Part shown: positions 22,159 to 33,661 of the stretch, one piece after another | Layout: each line of letters begins with the position of its first letter | How positions within the stretch are numbered: position 1 is the stretch's first letter | Source of the DNA: Elmis aenea | Taxonomy: Eukaryota; Arthropoda; Insecta; Coleoptera; Elmidae | DNA length: 64,000 nt | Direction of reading: 5' to 3' | NCBI GenBank assembly: GCA_947652605.1 | Contig: OX393582.1 | Coordinates: forward strand, 13,602,544 to 13,666,543 | Position numbers and translations under genes: made by a program | Notes under the pieces: generated by a model | The model's input: the letters and a program-made list of their open reading frames with translations, nothing else | What the model was told of the DNA's origin: nothing | Databases searched by the model: none

Positions 22159-22362
22159 TTAGGTACCATTTTCGTTTATTATTTGTAAACATTTTCGATA
22201 GCGTACTAACCTCTGTAGCGCATTTAAATCGTAACTCCTTTCCTTGCAAAATTTTTCAAATTGTTTCCATATTGACGTTTTGGATGCACCAGTATTTTTG
22301 AGAGTTATATTTGCAACAGTTTTTTGTATTTCTTCTATGGAAGTTATTCCAAAACGGCTCAT
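22159..22362 (-). CDS. Exon-like frame, recombinase N-terminal-like domain
   Basis: It starts MSRFGITSIEEIQKTVAN and continues NTGASKTSIWKQFEKFCKER. This pattern (MSRF..., NT..ST...FWKW..) resembles the N-terminal segment of Crypton or KIAA1958-like tyrosine-recombinase-derived proteins of animals. After codons for LNALQ the sequence reads CAGAGGTTAGT, a good splice donor, so the last ~15 codons before the TAG may be intron. No catalytic recombinase domain was found downstream on the minus strand within the hAT. It may be captured or leftover first-exon sequence. Confidence 0.4.
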   Translation of the reverse strand: MSRFGITSIEEIQKTVANITLKNTGASKTSIWKQFEKFCKERSYDLNALQRLVRYRKCLQIINENGT

Positions 22363-22900
22363 TTTAAATAATATATTTTACAACTGTCAAACATCTGTAA
22401 ACAAACAACCAGGTTGCTAAGGATATAATTGACATGACAACGGCATGTTTTCGCTATTTTGGAGGTGAAAAAAGCCCTAGGGCTTTTTTCGCTTAAAAAT
22501 GAACGTGATTGGTCAAAACATTAAGGTGTGACTATAATTTGACTAAAGTGATTGGTTTCTATGGCCATGAGGGGAATAGTCAATGCAATTACTGCTGATA
22601 ATAATTTACAGTATTATTTGTTTTATTTTAATCAATGTAACATAATTCAACACCAATTCATAAATAAATATATTTCAACTCGGATTTTGATGTTATTAAA
22701 AATGAATTTTAAATCCCAATTTAGAGATATTTAATCTAACAAAAAATGGGGCCCCATTTGACTTCAATAAGCCCTAGGCTCCGAAAAACCTAGATCCGCC
22801 CCTGATAAAGTTACCTTCATTTCCGGCAAAATCGGCAGTGAAACAAACGGTTTTTGGCTCATATCACATGTCCTAGATTTCATTTGACTAAAACCAAATT

Positions 22901-23337
22901 AAAGGAAAAAAAGGGGGAGCCTGATTTCAGTTACACTCGGTATACATTTATTTATTTTCAAGATATTCAGTTTTGAAATTTTACTTGTCAACTTTTCTTT
23001 CTAGTAGTATCTATATTATCTAGTGGTATTTGTAATCTATTATATCAAAATGATAACATTTTTCATTATCAAAAGCAAAACCAAAGATTATTGAACTAAG
23101 TACTTTGTTAAAAAATAATGTACCTACTTAAATATATCGAAAAGCAAATGAAAGATATTGAAAGTCTTTGACAAACTATTACTAATAAAAATAATGTAGG
23201 AATAATAAACAATAAAGTATGCAGTTTTTATATAAAAAAAAATTTAAAAGTTTTAAATCTTAACTTTGAAAGGGTAAGGTCCCATTAAAAATATCTACAC
23301 TGAAAAATCGAAGATCTCAAAACAGTTACATAAATAA
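22901..23337. other. AT-rich spacer
   Basis: No gene or element end seen. Confidence 0.4.
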
Positions 23338-24416
23338 TACAATCTTGGTTTCCGGGTTTGGAACCGCGTCTTCTATATTTAGAAGTAGTTGACGTTTCGA
23401 CCATTGTGTCTTGGTCTTTTTCAAAACGACTAATTTGTGAGGGATGTTGCTGGGTTTATATATCCAGCTTGTGGAGGCGTGGAGTTCCGCTTGATGGGTT
23501 TGTTCTGCCTCAGTGATTTTGTGACTTAGCCACAGCGTTTACCGTACACCGACCCATACCAACCGATATCTAAATGCTGCATCACATCATCACCCAGCCC
23601 AAAAACAATCGGTGATCAACATTAATACATAGGGCTAAAGAGATATGCACACCAGAAAACATCAAAGAAGAACTTATGGTCACGAGAGCCCTGCAAGAAA
23701 ACGGTTACCAGCGTAAACAAATACGTCGTACCATACAAAAACATGCCACGCCAAAAGAAGGAAAAGAAGAAAGAATACATCGCTACGACTTACTTGCCCT
23801 ACATCAGCGGAGTGACTAACAAAATATCAAAGCTTCTACAAAAACATAAAATCAAAATCGTTTTCAACGCTCCTTTGAAGCTCTCGAATAAATTAAGAAG
23901 AACACACGACACAGCACTACACCACGCGGGAATATATAGCATACCTTGCTCCTGTGGAAAAGTATACATAGGACAGACTGGCAGGAGTATACAAACGCGT
24001 CTCAAAGAACACGAAGGACAAACAACAAGAAAACAAGTCGATAAATCAGCGGTAGCAGAACACGCCCAGGGTACAGGACACAACATCCTCTTCAGAGAAA
24101 CAAAACTGCTGGCCCGCGCAAACCATTTCTGGCCAAGATTATATCGAGAATCATTGAAAATCATCAAGAACCCAAACAACTACAACAGAGACACAGGCAT
24201 ATAACTCCCAACCATCTGGAAACCAGTCATCACAAAATCACTGAGGCAGAACAAACCCATCAAGCGGAACTCCACGCCTCCACAAGCTGGATATATAAAC
24301 CCAGCAACATCCTTTACAAATTAGTCGTTTTGAAAAAGACCAAGACACAATGGTCGAAACGTCAACTACTTCTAAATATAGAAGATGCGGTTCCAAACCC
24401 GGAAACCAAGATTGTA
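23338..24416 (+). mobile_element. Penelope-like element with inverted terminal repeats
   Basis: Two ~185-190-bp repeats in opposite orientation (23338-23530 and 24232-24416) flank the 3' part of a Penelope-type gene. The right copy contains GAAAAAGACC, a loop, GGTCGAAACGTC: a stem-loop ending in GAAAC as in Penelope terminal repeats. After the right repeat comes ATTATGGATAATGGCC, also seen in reverse at 17485. The polymerase is almost wholly missing, so this copy is 5'-truncated. Confidence 0.85.
23525..24204 (+). pseudogene. PLE polyprotein C-terminus with GIY-YIG endonuclease
   Basis: Upstream of the long frame, fragments of the reverse-transcriptase end can be read in shifting frames ([27 protein letters not shown]). 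The 153-codon frame from 23743 holds EYIATTYLPYISGVTNKI (residues 11-28) and then the endonuclease: GIYSIPCSCGKVYIG at 63-77, R86 in QTRLKEH, later HAQGTGH and a glutamate in YRESLKI. Both tyrosines and the arginine of a GIY-YIG site are present, as is the CSC pair typical of Penelope. Frameshifts near 23745 separate it from the RT relic, so the element is dead unless the domain is used alone. Confidence 0.85.
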
Positions 24417-25369
24417 TTATGGATAATGGCCGCGAAAGCCTCAAGAATAAAATAGTTACATAAATACCTGTAAAATATACCAAGATATTGAAAATTACAT
24501 AGATACATAGCTATTACGTAAAAAACTACAATGTTTTATCTCGTAAAATAAAGGAGTTCCGGGACGGGCTAGTTTTTACTGGGACACCCAGTATACATCT
24601 TGCTACAGATGACAACGAATATTCCAACTTGTTTAGAATGTACAACTCTAAATTTTCAAATACAAAATTTGCTATTATAATTTTTTAAACTTAGTTTTTG
24701 TTAGAGGCTAGATAATAAAATTACTTCTTTTAGACCTAAAGCTATTAAAAAGGAATTTTAATTTTATGCATACATCTCAAATTATTTTGTTCGCAACGTT
24801 GTAAAATCTTTTGATGCACGAAGCCCTTAAGATATTCAAAACTAAACTTCTAAAAGAAAAATATTTATCGTGGCTTCAGTCTGAACATTATAAATGCAAA
24901 TTACGTTAACAATGAGCAGAACATTTAAGGATGTGACCTTAATTTTAAGATGTTGATGTTGACAAGAACTGGCTGTTTACAAACTTATGGTTTTGTTATC
25001 TTACAGAAGTTTGTTTTAGTGGTTTCTGTCAAAACATTTTATTAATTTAGCAACGCATTTCGGTAATAAATGGGTTAGATGCAGTTTTTTTACTGTCACA
25101 AGATTTTATCAGCACAAAAGTTTGGTCAAGGCTATCCAATCGGTGTGGTTATTAAATTAAAATATTTAAATTACTAAATATGTGCTTGTTCGTTATTAAA
25201 CTTGTGGCGAAGGACATCATACAATTATAATTTATGAAATTAAATAGACGTTTGGACCATTAAGTACTACAGTATGCGCCAATATACAGTACTGAAATGA
25301 AAAGACGAACAATTTCTCCTGAAAGAAACTGCATACTACATAACTGCTGATTTTGACTATGTTGTTGTT
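24417..25369. other. Unassigned sequence, one TACTGGGTG-type end
   Basis: GTTTTTACTGGGACACCCAG ending at about 24592 looks like a variant of the TACAGGGTGTCCC-type termini. Otherwise AT-rich and without a frame. Confidence 0.3.
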
Positions 25370-25640
25370 ATCTCATGTTCAAACATTTATAACGTTTATC
25401 TCAACAACAAATTCAAAAACCTCCGTAACTTGCACCATATACGTTTTTAAAGATTTTACACCTTGATTTTTTTATTTTCAGAGCCTACGTTTTTCTTTAA
25501 AAAAAAATTAAAAAACTTTCATATCTTGCGTATTATTGGAGAAAACTTCATTAACCCTTGTATATTTAAAATGAGAAAAAAAACAAGGAATTTAAATGTG
25601 CCATAGCCAACTGTAGCATCCATTTAGAACAAGGTAAGTT
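25370..25640 (+). repeat. Dispersed repeat family T, copy 1
   Basis: It shares TATAACGTTWATCTCAAC, CCTCCGTAACTTGC-like and CTTGCGTATTATTG sequence with 34740-35060, and in reverse with 47480-47700. No coding content. Confidence 0.45.
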
Positions 25641-25748
25641 TGTGTTACAACTTTCTAACGGCGACAGTAAAAAATTTTTGTTTCAGTATCATTGAATTGT
25701 CTATAAAAATAACTAAAAATAATTTAGATACATTTTTTTATATGTAAG

Positions 25749-26680
25749 GGAGGCCGGGGCAAGTTGACGAAGTTAAGAAAAAAATTGGTTTGGGAAAAAC
25801 ATACACCCAGAAGATACTATTGTTATTTTTATTCAGAAAGGTAACATGTAACACGACGTAACTATGATTCAATAAAGAACTTAAAGAAAGTCAAGCAGTT
25901 ATATTTTTAGTCTAAACTTTTTGGTAAGTGTTCGTCATCTTACCCCAATACCGGGGTAAGATGACGAACAATATGGGGTAAGAATGGTAAGATGACGAAT
26001 CAACAATAATCGCATATAAAATCGCCGCCACCTTCATATGCTGAACAAGCATCATGCCCACCATACTTTACACTTTTTGCACTCTATCCAGTCTTCATCT
26101 GGATGATCTACAAAAACTGCGTGACAATTGGTTTTAAATAATTTTAAAACCGCTTTAAAGATAAACCCGTTTTAGACCACAATTCTTCCGACTCTGCATA
26201 CGGCCATAAATGTCTTTATTATAAACCAGATAGTAAAATTTAGTGTCAGAACACGATAAAAATCAAAAGAGGCAAGATGACGGCATTCGTCATCTTACCC
26301 CCGTCATCTTGCACCGATGGGTAACATGAACAAATATCTATCTCATACAAAAAGAAATAATTTAAATGTTTTTCTTATATGGTCAACAGTTTTCTAATAT
26401 GTTTGGGTATCAAATACTACTGCGATAAATTTTCAAAATTTATAACTCTCAGTGCTACAGCTTATTGAACTTACCGTTAATATTATAACCTTAGTATGGT
26501 ACCACACAATTTTAAATTTTACTACGAAATAGTGACAGCAATCGGTCGGTAAAGTCAATATGTTACTTCACACTACTTGTATGTATTGTAATTAGTCAAT
26601 AGTGGTGACTTATTTAGACCAGAAACTGAATTATATCCCGTTAGTCATCTTGCCCCGTTCGTCATCTTACCCCGGTCTCC
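25749..26680. mobile_element. TIR element with repeated GGGGTAAGATGACGAA sites
   Basis: The left end GGAGGCCGGGGCAAGTTGAC is mirrored at the right as the complement of GGAGACCGGGGTAAGATGAC. The core GGTAAGATGACGAA or its complement occurs about nine times, at both ends and in clusters at 25930-26000 and 26265-26315, in both orientations. It lies within a copy of repeat family U (TACAACAATAACG flank). No coding content. The superfamily is not certain. Confidence 0.75.
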
Positions 26681-26683
26681 TAC

Positions 26684-26860
26684 AACAATAACGGAGATAT
26701 GGCATATTATAAATATGACAAAAAAACATTTTTTTCCCATAACTCCAAAACAGGAAATTATAACATATTTTTGCAAATGGTTCTGTGTTTGTCTCAAAAA
26801 ACTGCACATTTTTCACCGTTTCTCTCTCTTAAATATTAACTGGGATAACCATGTAATCCC
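26684..26860 (-). repeat. Dispersed repeat family U, copy 1
   Basis: Reverse-complement match to 32190-32400: ACAACAATAACGGAGATATG, TTGTCTCAAAAAACTGCACA and TGTAATCCCATCGAAT all have counterparts there in the same order. Confidence 0.6.
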
Positions 26861-27535
26861 ATCGAATATAGACCACCAAATACATAAACTACTAAATAGA
26901 GAAACGAAGATTTTAGCGAATATTTTAACAATATTGTAAACTTAGATTAACAAATTTGTAGTTCCTTAATATATGTGTAATTCTTATTAGAAAGGATCAA
27001 TATTTATAACAATTAATTTTATGGCTTTCCATTGCGAGTGTTAATAAAATTCGAATTTTGTTTTTTCCGTTTATTGAATTTTCAATTTGTGTAACAATTT
27101 TAATGAATTTTTTTGGCAATGCTTGAAGTGTAAAATTCTTGTTTGTCAACATAAATTAACAGTAAAACAAATTTGTAAAATAAGTTACAGTTGAAGTTGT
27201 GTTATTACCGAAGCTAGTTGTGTGGCTATTGCACTGGCTGTTTGCTTAAGAAAAAAAAATCGAGGAAAAGACGCAGATGGATGAATCAGTGGTTTTAGTA
27301 AAGAAAGCAGTACACTCATGAAAATTTATTAAACGAACTAAGATTAAGTGAAACAAGTGATTTTTCGAAACTTTTTGCGATTAGACGGTTCCTCATATTG
27401 TTCATTTTTTTTTAAATTCTATTGCTGTAATCCTTGCACTTAACATCCCACAGAGCTGGTAAACTATGATAAACTTCAATACACTTGGACATTTTTCACG
27501 ATGTTTGCTCTACAAAGTTTTGGTTAAAACTGAAT
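26861..27535. other. AT-rich spacer
   Basis: No gene seen. Confidence 0.35.
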
Positions 27536-27721
27536 CAATATTGAGCAATGTTGCACACAGACGAGAGACGATGTAATATATTTCATATTGCGCAATAAAT
27601 ATCTAAAATTTTTGAGTTCACTCAATATATTGTGCAACCTTTCAATACGATCTACAAACGGCCAATATTATTGTGCAAAGAGCAATATTGCACAATAATA
27701 TTGATGGTGTAGGGGCCGCTT
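27536..27721. repeat. Palindromic MITE-like segment, AATATTGCACAATA core
   Basis: CAATATTGAGCAATGTTGCACA at the left faces GCAATATTGCACAATAATATTG at the right; the right edge reads GTGTAGGGGCCGCTTA, similar in style to the Harbinger-like end at 38420. Boundaries are uncertain. Confidence 0.35.
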
Positions 27722-27724
27722 AAA

Positions 27725-28000
27725 GTATTCCGTTTTCATAAAATTTTTATAAAAATTTTGAGCGATACAGCACTTTTAATTTGTTTCAAAATTAAAAGTT
27801 CTTTAGAAAGGGAGTAGAATTTCGTTTACAATTTAGATTGAAAATAGGTTAATTACCACTTTGCGCTAGCTATATTTTTAAAATATTTTACAGTGTTTTT
27901 TACGCTTGGTCAAACTTTTAAAACTTTAAACATCGTTAACTTAATTTTCTTAAATACAACACCCTAAATGGTTTTACAGTCATGTAGAAAATTCGATTTT
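27725..28000 (+). repeat. Dispersed repeat family V, copy 1 (partial)
   Basis: Shares GCGATACAGCACTTT, CTTTGCGCTAGCTA, TTTTTTACGCTTGGTCAAAC and AATACAACACCCTA with 32868-33306, 42502-43155 and 58590-59247. Confidence 0.65.
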
Positions 28001-29153
28001 TTTTTTAAAAAAAGATGAAATTTTACCAATATAACGTTTAAATTTTTTAAATGTTATATGAATAAGTCAAATAATCCATTTATATATTTTAAAATATCTT
28101 TCCAATGTATGTGATGTTTGATGTACAATCGAAAAGTTTTGTTTTTTACCATGCGATCATTATAATTTTTTGTACTGTAGACTGAGAAGCAGGCTTGTGT
28201 AATAAAATGATATATAAATAGCTCATTAAAGTCCTTGTAGCAAAAAACTGTTATCACTTTTTCAAATTTTTATAATTTAGTGTAAAAAAAGTGAATTTTG
28301 CCACATCGCTAAGTAATAAAATATCGACTAGCTCAAACTGGCGTTATGAAATTATATAATTTAATATAATATTGTTGTGACCCATGAAATTGATAACCTC
28401 CTCGATAAACTGACGTCTTTTTGCTTGATAGAGCGAGCAAATAAATACAATTATACCACATGTTTTTTAATAATCTACAAATGACCAACTGAATACTTCA
28501 AACTGTGTAAAATACTTGATACCAGAATTTTTCATGACTTACTCGTACACAATTTTTACTCTTTACGCAAAGGTTAAATAACTGACTTTAAGACCGCTTC
28601 AAGTAAACTGACCTAGCTGTAAATATGTGACGTCAATATCATCCCAAGAAAACTTAATCTACAATCGTAAACGAAATTTTAAACTTTTCTAGATATGTTT
28701 TTGCGAGATGGCAATTATATCGTGTTTACTTTGAAGGTGACTTGGTTATCGCATTTCTTAAATATTAAAATTACAAATACTCACGTGCTATATTTAAATT
28801 ACATTTTTGAAGGCTCCAGATTATCACGAGTGGTGATAAAAAAACTCGTGACATTAAAGATGAATAAGTAAATCATCGCAAGATTTGGCATATTTTGGGA
28901 ATTATTATGTACTATTTCAAAATAGTTTATTTATTTTATTATGGAAATGTAATTTACCTGTGCTATCCCGTTATTTAATGAATAATTGTTAAAGTGAAAA
29001 ACTAATAAAGGTACACTTATAGAGAGTGTCTCAAAAATCATTGCCCCCGCCCCACAAAAATCTCATTGGTTTTAAGAATAACACTAAAAAATCAAGAATA
29101 TCATTAATTAACCAAGTAAGCTGTATAAAATGGGTAAAAAAATAATTTATGTA
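28001..29153. other. AT-rich spacer
   Basis: No frame or element end was supported; the 67-codon frame at 28054-28257 is AT-driven. Confidence 0.35.
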
Positions 29154-29868
29154 TACCGGGTGATTCAGTTTGACAGTCGCACCCCTATAACTTTTTAATT
29201 ATTAAAAATAACCCCAATAAACTTTATATATTTGAAAACGGCGACAAATTCTTTATTAAATGATGTGTATTTGTTATCTCTAGGATTACGTATGTCAAAT
29301 CCGCGATAGGCAACTGTTTTTTTTTTTTTAAATTACATAGTAGGTATAGGTACATGTTTTTGTTGATTCGGGTAGAACATTTAATTCAGAATCCGACAAT
29401 GTATTAAAAAAAGTACGCATACATAAGAAAATTTTCGAGGAAAATCAGTTCAAAGTTTATTTAACATAACAAAAAAAACGATCATTTCTTAAAAATTATA
29501 CTATAACTATCAATGCGAATGTATTAAAAGTTAATTTTTAATAAAAATAAAAACAACTAACAAACGTCGACATAAAAAATTAGACTTTAATTTCAATCAA
29601 GCAGTTGCAAATAGAAGACGCGAAAGGCGGTCACTCTGAATACCTACATTAAAGTCTATTTTTTTATGTCAACGTTTATTATTTGTTTTTATTTTTATTA
29701 AAAATTAATTTTTAATACATTTCCATTCATCCGTTATCGTATAGATAACAAATGCACATCATTTAATAGAGAATTAGTCGCCGTTTCCAAATAATTAAGG
29801 TTTGTTGGGGTTATTTTCAATAATTAAAAAGTTATAGGGGTGCGGCAGTCAAACTGAATCACCCGGTA
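29154..29868. mobile_element. Foldback element, TACCGGGTGATTCAG ends
   Basis: Outer arms 29154-29286 and 29745-29868 are inverted copies beginning TACCGGGTGATTCAGTTTGA. A second inverted pair (29515-29590 with 29645-29720, AACGTCGACATAAAAAATTA against its mirror) brackets a loop at about 29600-29645 containing GAAGACGCGAAAGGCGG. The left arm has about 230 extra bases at 29287-29514, so one arm has suffered a deletion or gained sequence. No coding content recognised. Confidence 0.75.
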
Positions 29869-32189
29869 TAAAAGACACGTTATTCGGCTTTTGTGTCAAA
29901 TGGCTTTAGACTGGCTTAAGGTCAAAATCAGATATTAATGTTACTTGTCTGTAAAGTCATGCAAACATGTTAATAATTCTATTGACAACTTTTTCAAGGA
30001 AATATCAAAATCTATAAGGTTTAAATAGGTCATGAATACATACTATGTTCTTAAATAAGATTTTGTAGTGCTTTAATGCCAACTAAAATAGTTTTTTGCT
30101 ATCAACTTTCAAATCCCAATTGCTCTTTTGACTCTTGTTTACGCAAAGAGGTTAATTTCATCGTCCAATCATATTTTATACTTCTTCGAAAATAAAAATT
30201 AACAAAAGTATGTAAATAATAAGATATACCATCCAATTATGACTTCTAACCATAAAAGTTCTATTTACAAATAGGTACAAGTACTAAGTCTGTGTTAATA
30301 AACACCAAAATTTCTTTCTTTAATGGCACCGTATGCAGCTTTTTAACCATATTATGATGATAGGTATACAAGTTTGTTAGTTTAATTTTAAAAAGCAAAT
30401 TAAGTATTCAAGGTTACGGTATTTGGAACATCCTATAATATTTATTCACTACAATTTTTAAATATTTACTGAGTGCTCTTAATTAAAAGATGATGAATAT
30501 TATATTGTATTTCCCTAATGATTCCTGTTGATATTTAAACAGAATTAGACAAAAATATCTAAACAGTCATGGCGCAAAATTTTAGAGATAAAGGCAAACA
30601 TATTTTTTTTAAGGCAACCATAGTTAGCTATGAGTTTATTAATAAGAGAATTTTTTTCTCGTTTTATCGATGGGTGAGTTAGAAATAAGTTTTACAATAT
30701 TGTTGTTTTTGTTTAATGTGACCATTGAAAAACAAACATTGCATAAAAAAACTAGCTGTACTTAATTTAACAGATTGAAAATTAAAAACTTAAGTACTTT
30801 GTTAATTTAACCAACTATATATCTCTGATAATAACAAAGTTACCCATACAACAATTTACATTGTTGTCGCCCTGTATTTAACACAATTTTGCTAGTATTT
30901 GTTTTTAACTAACCACCAATCAACGAACAACAGGCTAACAACCAAAATAAAACAAAAACAAAAAGTCAAAATCTATTACATAACTTTTAAGTCTTACTCC
31001 CGTGTTTAAATAATTTGCAAGTTTGTTTTTCACAAATGCATTTTTGACTTACGAAAACACACTCCAAATCACATCCAGTTGCAAGAAAAATCAACTAACA
31101 TTTTTTGGATCGAATTTAAAGGTAATCAAATTATTAAATTTTATGCCTGACCTGTCAGTTAGCAGCTTTTCTGATGTAATAATTAAAGGAATCTGTCTTG
31201 TTTTACTTTTGTGTATTGACAAGGAACGAAGCTCAATTTTAATTTCCTTTCAAATCCATGGAAAAGTCCAGCTTTGTGTGAATTATTGTTGCAAATATGT
31301 TAGCAGCAAATATTTCGATGTTTTCAAAGGTTTATTCATTTTTAATACTTTATTATTGGATTTTTCATTTGTATTTACGTTATAAGTGCCTTAACAACTC
31401 AATCGTTTAAATCATTCACAATACATAAAAGTAGATTTAAAAACAAATACCTACGTATCGCGAAATATCACCTGTTTAAAAAACAAAAACACAACCACGT
31501 GTAAAGATCCATTAATTATTATTCATTTCTTTCATTAGTAGTCTTATATCATGGTCAACTGGACGAACCTTCTATTGTAAATTCATTGCGAATTACTTGC
31601 GAAGTTGTGAATTTCAAATCGGCGTAGGAAATGAATGCAAAAATTTTAAACAATGAACAGATACACAAAAAATTTATCGAATTACCATTTACACGAACCA
31701 AACAAAAGCTGTTGTTTATAAACACATTTGTGCGTATAATTTAGCGAACAATAGATTCACATCGATATTTGCACATGTGTAATGTGCATGGCATTAAAAC
31801 CATTTGGCGCGCGATGATTTTGGAATAACAATTATCAGCTCTCTAACATCTAATGCAAATTTTTCCCATAAATTACAGACTCTAAGGCAATATGTGCCAA
31901 GTTTTAAGTACATCGATGATTTCATGAGTGTGTGCTTTTGCCGCTAGCAGCAAAAGAAAGTAATGGTTTCACGAAATAATTAAAGATTTCGTCGGATTAA
32001 CGCTTTTTGGGATTCACTGAACATGTTAACATCATTTTCGTACAAATGTACATGTGTTAGTGTATGTGCATAGCATTGGAGTGATTGCATATCAAAACAT
32101 TTTTTTTAGAAGCAAGGTATGTATAGCACATAAAACATTAAAACTTGAATATGGTGTTTTTTATTAAGTTTACTTAAAATTATAGGAAA
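29869..32189. other. Long AT-rich stretch without a recognised feature
   Basis: The 120-codon plus-strand frame at 31023-31385 is rich in Leu, Phe and Ser with no motif. 31740-32060 looks single-copy and mildly GC-richer, with TTTGGCGCGCGATGATTTTG and GCCGCTAGCAGC. No exon was supported. Confidence 0.35.
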
Positions 32190-32400
32190 TTGTGGTCCAA
32201 ATTCGATGGGATTACATGAGTATCTAGCTTAATATTCAAGAGAGAAAAACAATTAATTTACCAAAAATGTGCAGTTTTCTGAGACAAACTCAGAACCGTT
32301 TTCGAAAATATTCTATAACCTCCGGTTTTCGAGTTATTAAAAAAAAAGCGTTTTTTTCATATTTATAATGTGTCATATCTTCGTTATTGTTGTAAAAAAG
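32190..32400 (+). repeat. Dispersed repeat family U, copy 2
   Basis: Matches the reverse complement of 26684-26860, including TGTGCAGTTTTCTGAGACAA and TTCGTTATTGTTGTA at its right edge. Confidence 0.6.
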
Positions 32401-32402
32401 CA

Positions 32403-32520
32403 TCGGGAGTCGTAGTCGGAGTCGAGAGTCGGGAGTCGAGGAGTCGGAGCTTTTTAAGGAGTCGGAAGTCGGAATCGGGAGTCGGGAGTCGGAAAATCTA
32501 CCGACTCCCGACTCTTTTTG
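32403..32520. repeat. GAGTCGG-rich end, relative of hAT at 16680
   Basis: GAGTCGGGAGTCGAGGAGTC, then GGAAAATCTACCGACTC, match 16700-16790 in order. A short AAGGAGTCGGTAGTCG at 34671 may be the other end of the same element, split by the elements between. Confidence 0.5.
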
Positions 32521-32694
32521 GATTTAGTTCTTTTCGAGGATGAGAACAAAATAAAAAATGTAAAACAAAAACCAAATAACGATGTCAATCGATTCTTTTT
32601 AAGGGAAACGAGAACGATTAAAGTAACACAAACTAGTTTTGTCTGTGAACGACGAATTTTTATCTGCAAAAAATACCTGACTGGATAAGGTTTA

Positions 32695-33366
32695 TACAGG
32701 GTGAGTCACGACGGACGCGTCGGAGTTTTATGGCGAAACGGTTTATATTTTCCAATTTCTGTCGGTGTTAGATTATGTAAGTCAATAAGGGCTACATTTT
32801 AAAAATATTTTCAAATATACAGGGTGCTCCAAAAAAGAGTGCCATATCAAAGTTATACTTTTTCTTATGGAACACCCTGTATATTTTTACATTTTTGGAT
32901 TCCTCTTTAAATTTAATTCAAAAAATGTATAAGGTTATATGGGTCTAAAGTCAACCGTTCTCGTGAAAATTGCATTTTCATGAAAATACAGTATTTTCAA
33001 AAAGTTTCAACATTTGACAACTTTGACAAGTCTAAAGAAATTCGCTTGGAGATAAGATTGACAATAAATTATGTAACACTTTGCACCACCTACATTTTTA
33101 AAATATTGTACAGGGCGTTTTTTACGCTTAGTCAAACTTGTGAAACTTTAAACATCGATAACTCATTTTTTTTAAATACAACACCCTATATTTTTTTACA
33201 CCGTCTTATAGGAAATTTAATTTTCTTTCGAAAATATTAAGGCTGTTTTTCACCTAAAATTGATATTTTCCGAGATATCGCGACATAATCTAACAGCGAC
33301 AGAAATTGGAAAATATAAACCGTTTCGCCATAAAACTCCGACGCGTCCGTCGTGACTCACCCTGTA
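32695..33366. mobile_element. Foldback element, TACAGGGTGAGTCACGAC ends
   Basis: The outer ~83-bp arms (32695-32780 and 33285-33366) are almost perfect inverted repeats starting TACAGGGTGAGTCACGAC, with GACGCGTCGGAG just inside. Within lies TACAGGGTGCTCC (32818), mirrored by GGAACACCCTGTA (about 32870), followed by a copy of repeat family V. The layered TACAGGGTG motifs are the same as in the other foldbacks. Confidence 0.8.
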
Positions 33367-33661
33367 GACAGCGCAAGAATACAAAACGCATGATTCGTGT
33401 GATACACGGTAGGTTAAGTTTTGTAGTCAACCATATCTTACTTATTTAAGTTTTCAAAAGCCGATAGTGCCATTATTATTATTTTTTAAGGTCAACGTAT
33501 GAAGATATATGGTTCTAATGCTAAAACTTTTTTATAGAGTAATTTATTTTGTTTAATTATCTCAAAGTCAATGTATAACGTGGGGTGTTTCACAGCTAAG
33601 TTTTGTAAATTGGCACCCATTTGCGCAGTAGTGGAAGCTAACGTGTTCATTATGGGTCTGG

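Larger units (their letters stand above)
21146..22804. mobile_element. hAT element, CAGGGGCGGATCTA ends
   Basis: The perfect 14-bp terminal inverted repeat CAGGGGCGGATCTA is followed on both sides by related subterminal sequence (CTAGGGTTTAAGCC with GGGCCCC left, CTAGGGCTTATTG with GGGGCCCC right). The flanking octamers ACAAAGTT and ATAAAGTT differ at one position, as expected for a hAT target duplication. Inside are two hairpin repeats and a short frame with an unrelated recombinase-like domain. No hAT transposase was seen, so movement would have been in trans. Confidence 0.9.
20930..22900 (+). repeat. Dispersed repeat family X, split by a hAT element
   Basis: 20930-21145 and 22805-22900 together match the reverse complement of 57520-57790. 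Landmarks are AAAGTAACCTAAATG, CATGTTGACATA against its degraded partner, TTTATGCAGGTCA, GAAATAACAAAGTT and TTTCCGGC. In the 57.5-kb copy the sequence across AACAAAGTT is continuous, which fixes the hAT insertion point. Confidence 0.7.

Noticed and set aside
23799..24179. 126-codon minus-strand frame
   Set aside because: It is the antisense shadow of the GIY-YIG frame on the plus strand.
31023..31385. 120-codon hydrophobic frame as a host gene
   Set aside because: Composition follows the AT-rich DNA (Phe, Leu, Ser, Lys, Ile), with no motif, no splice context and no conserved start.
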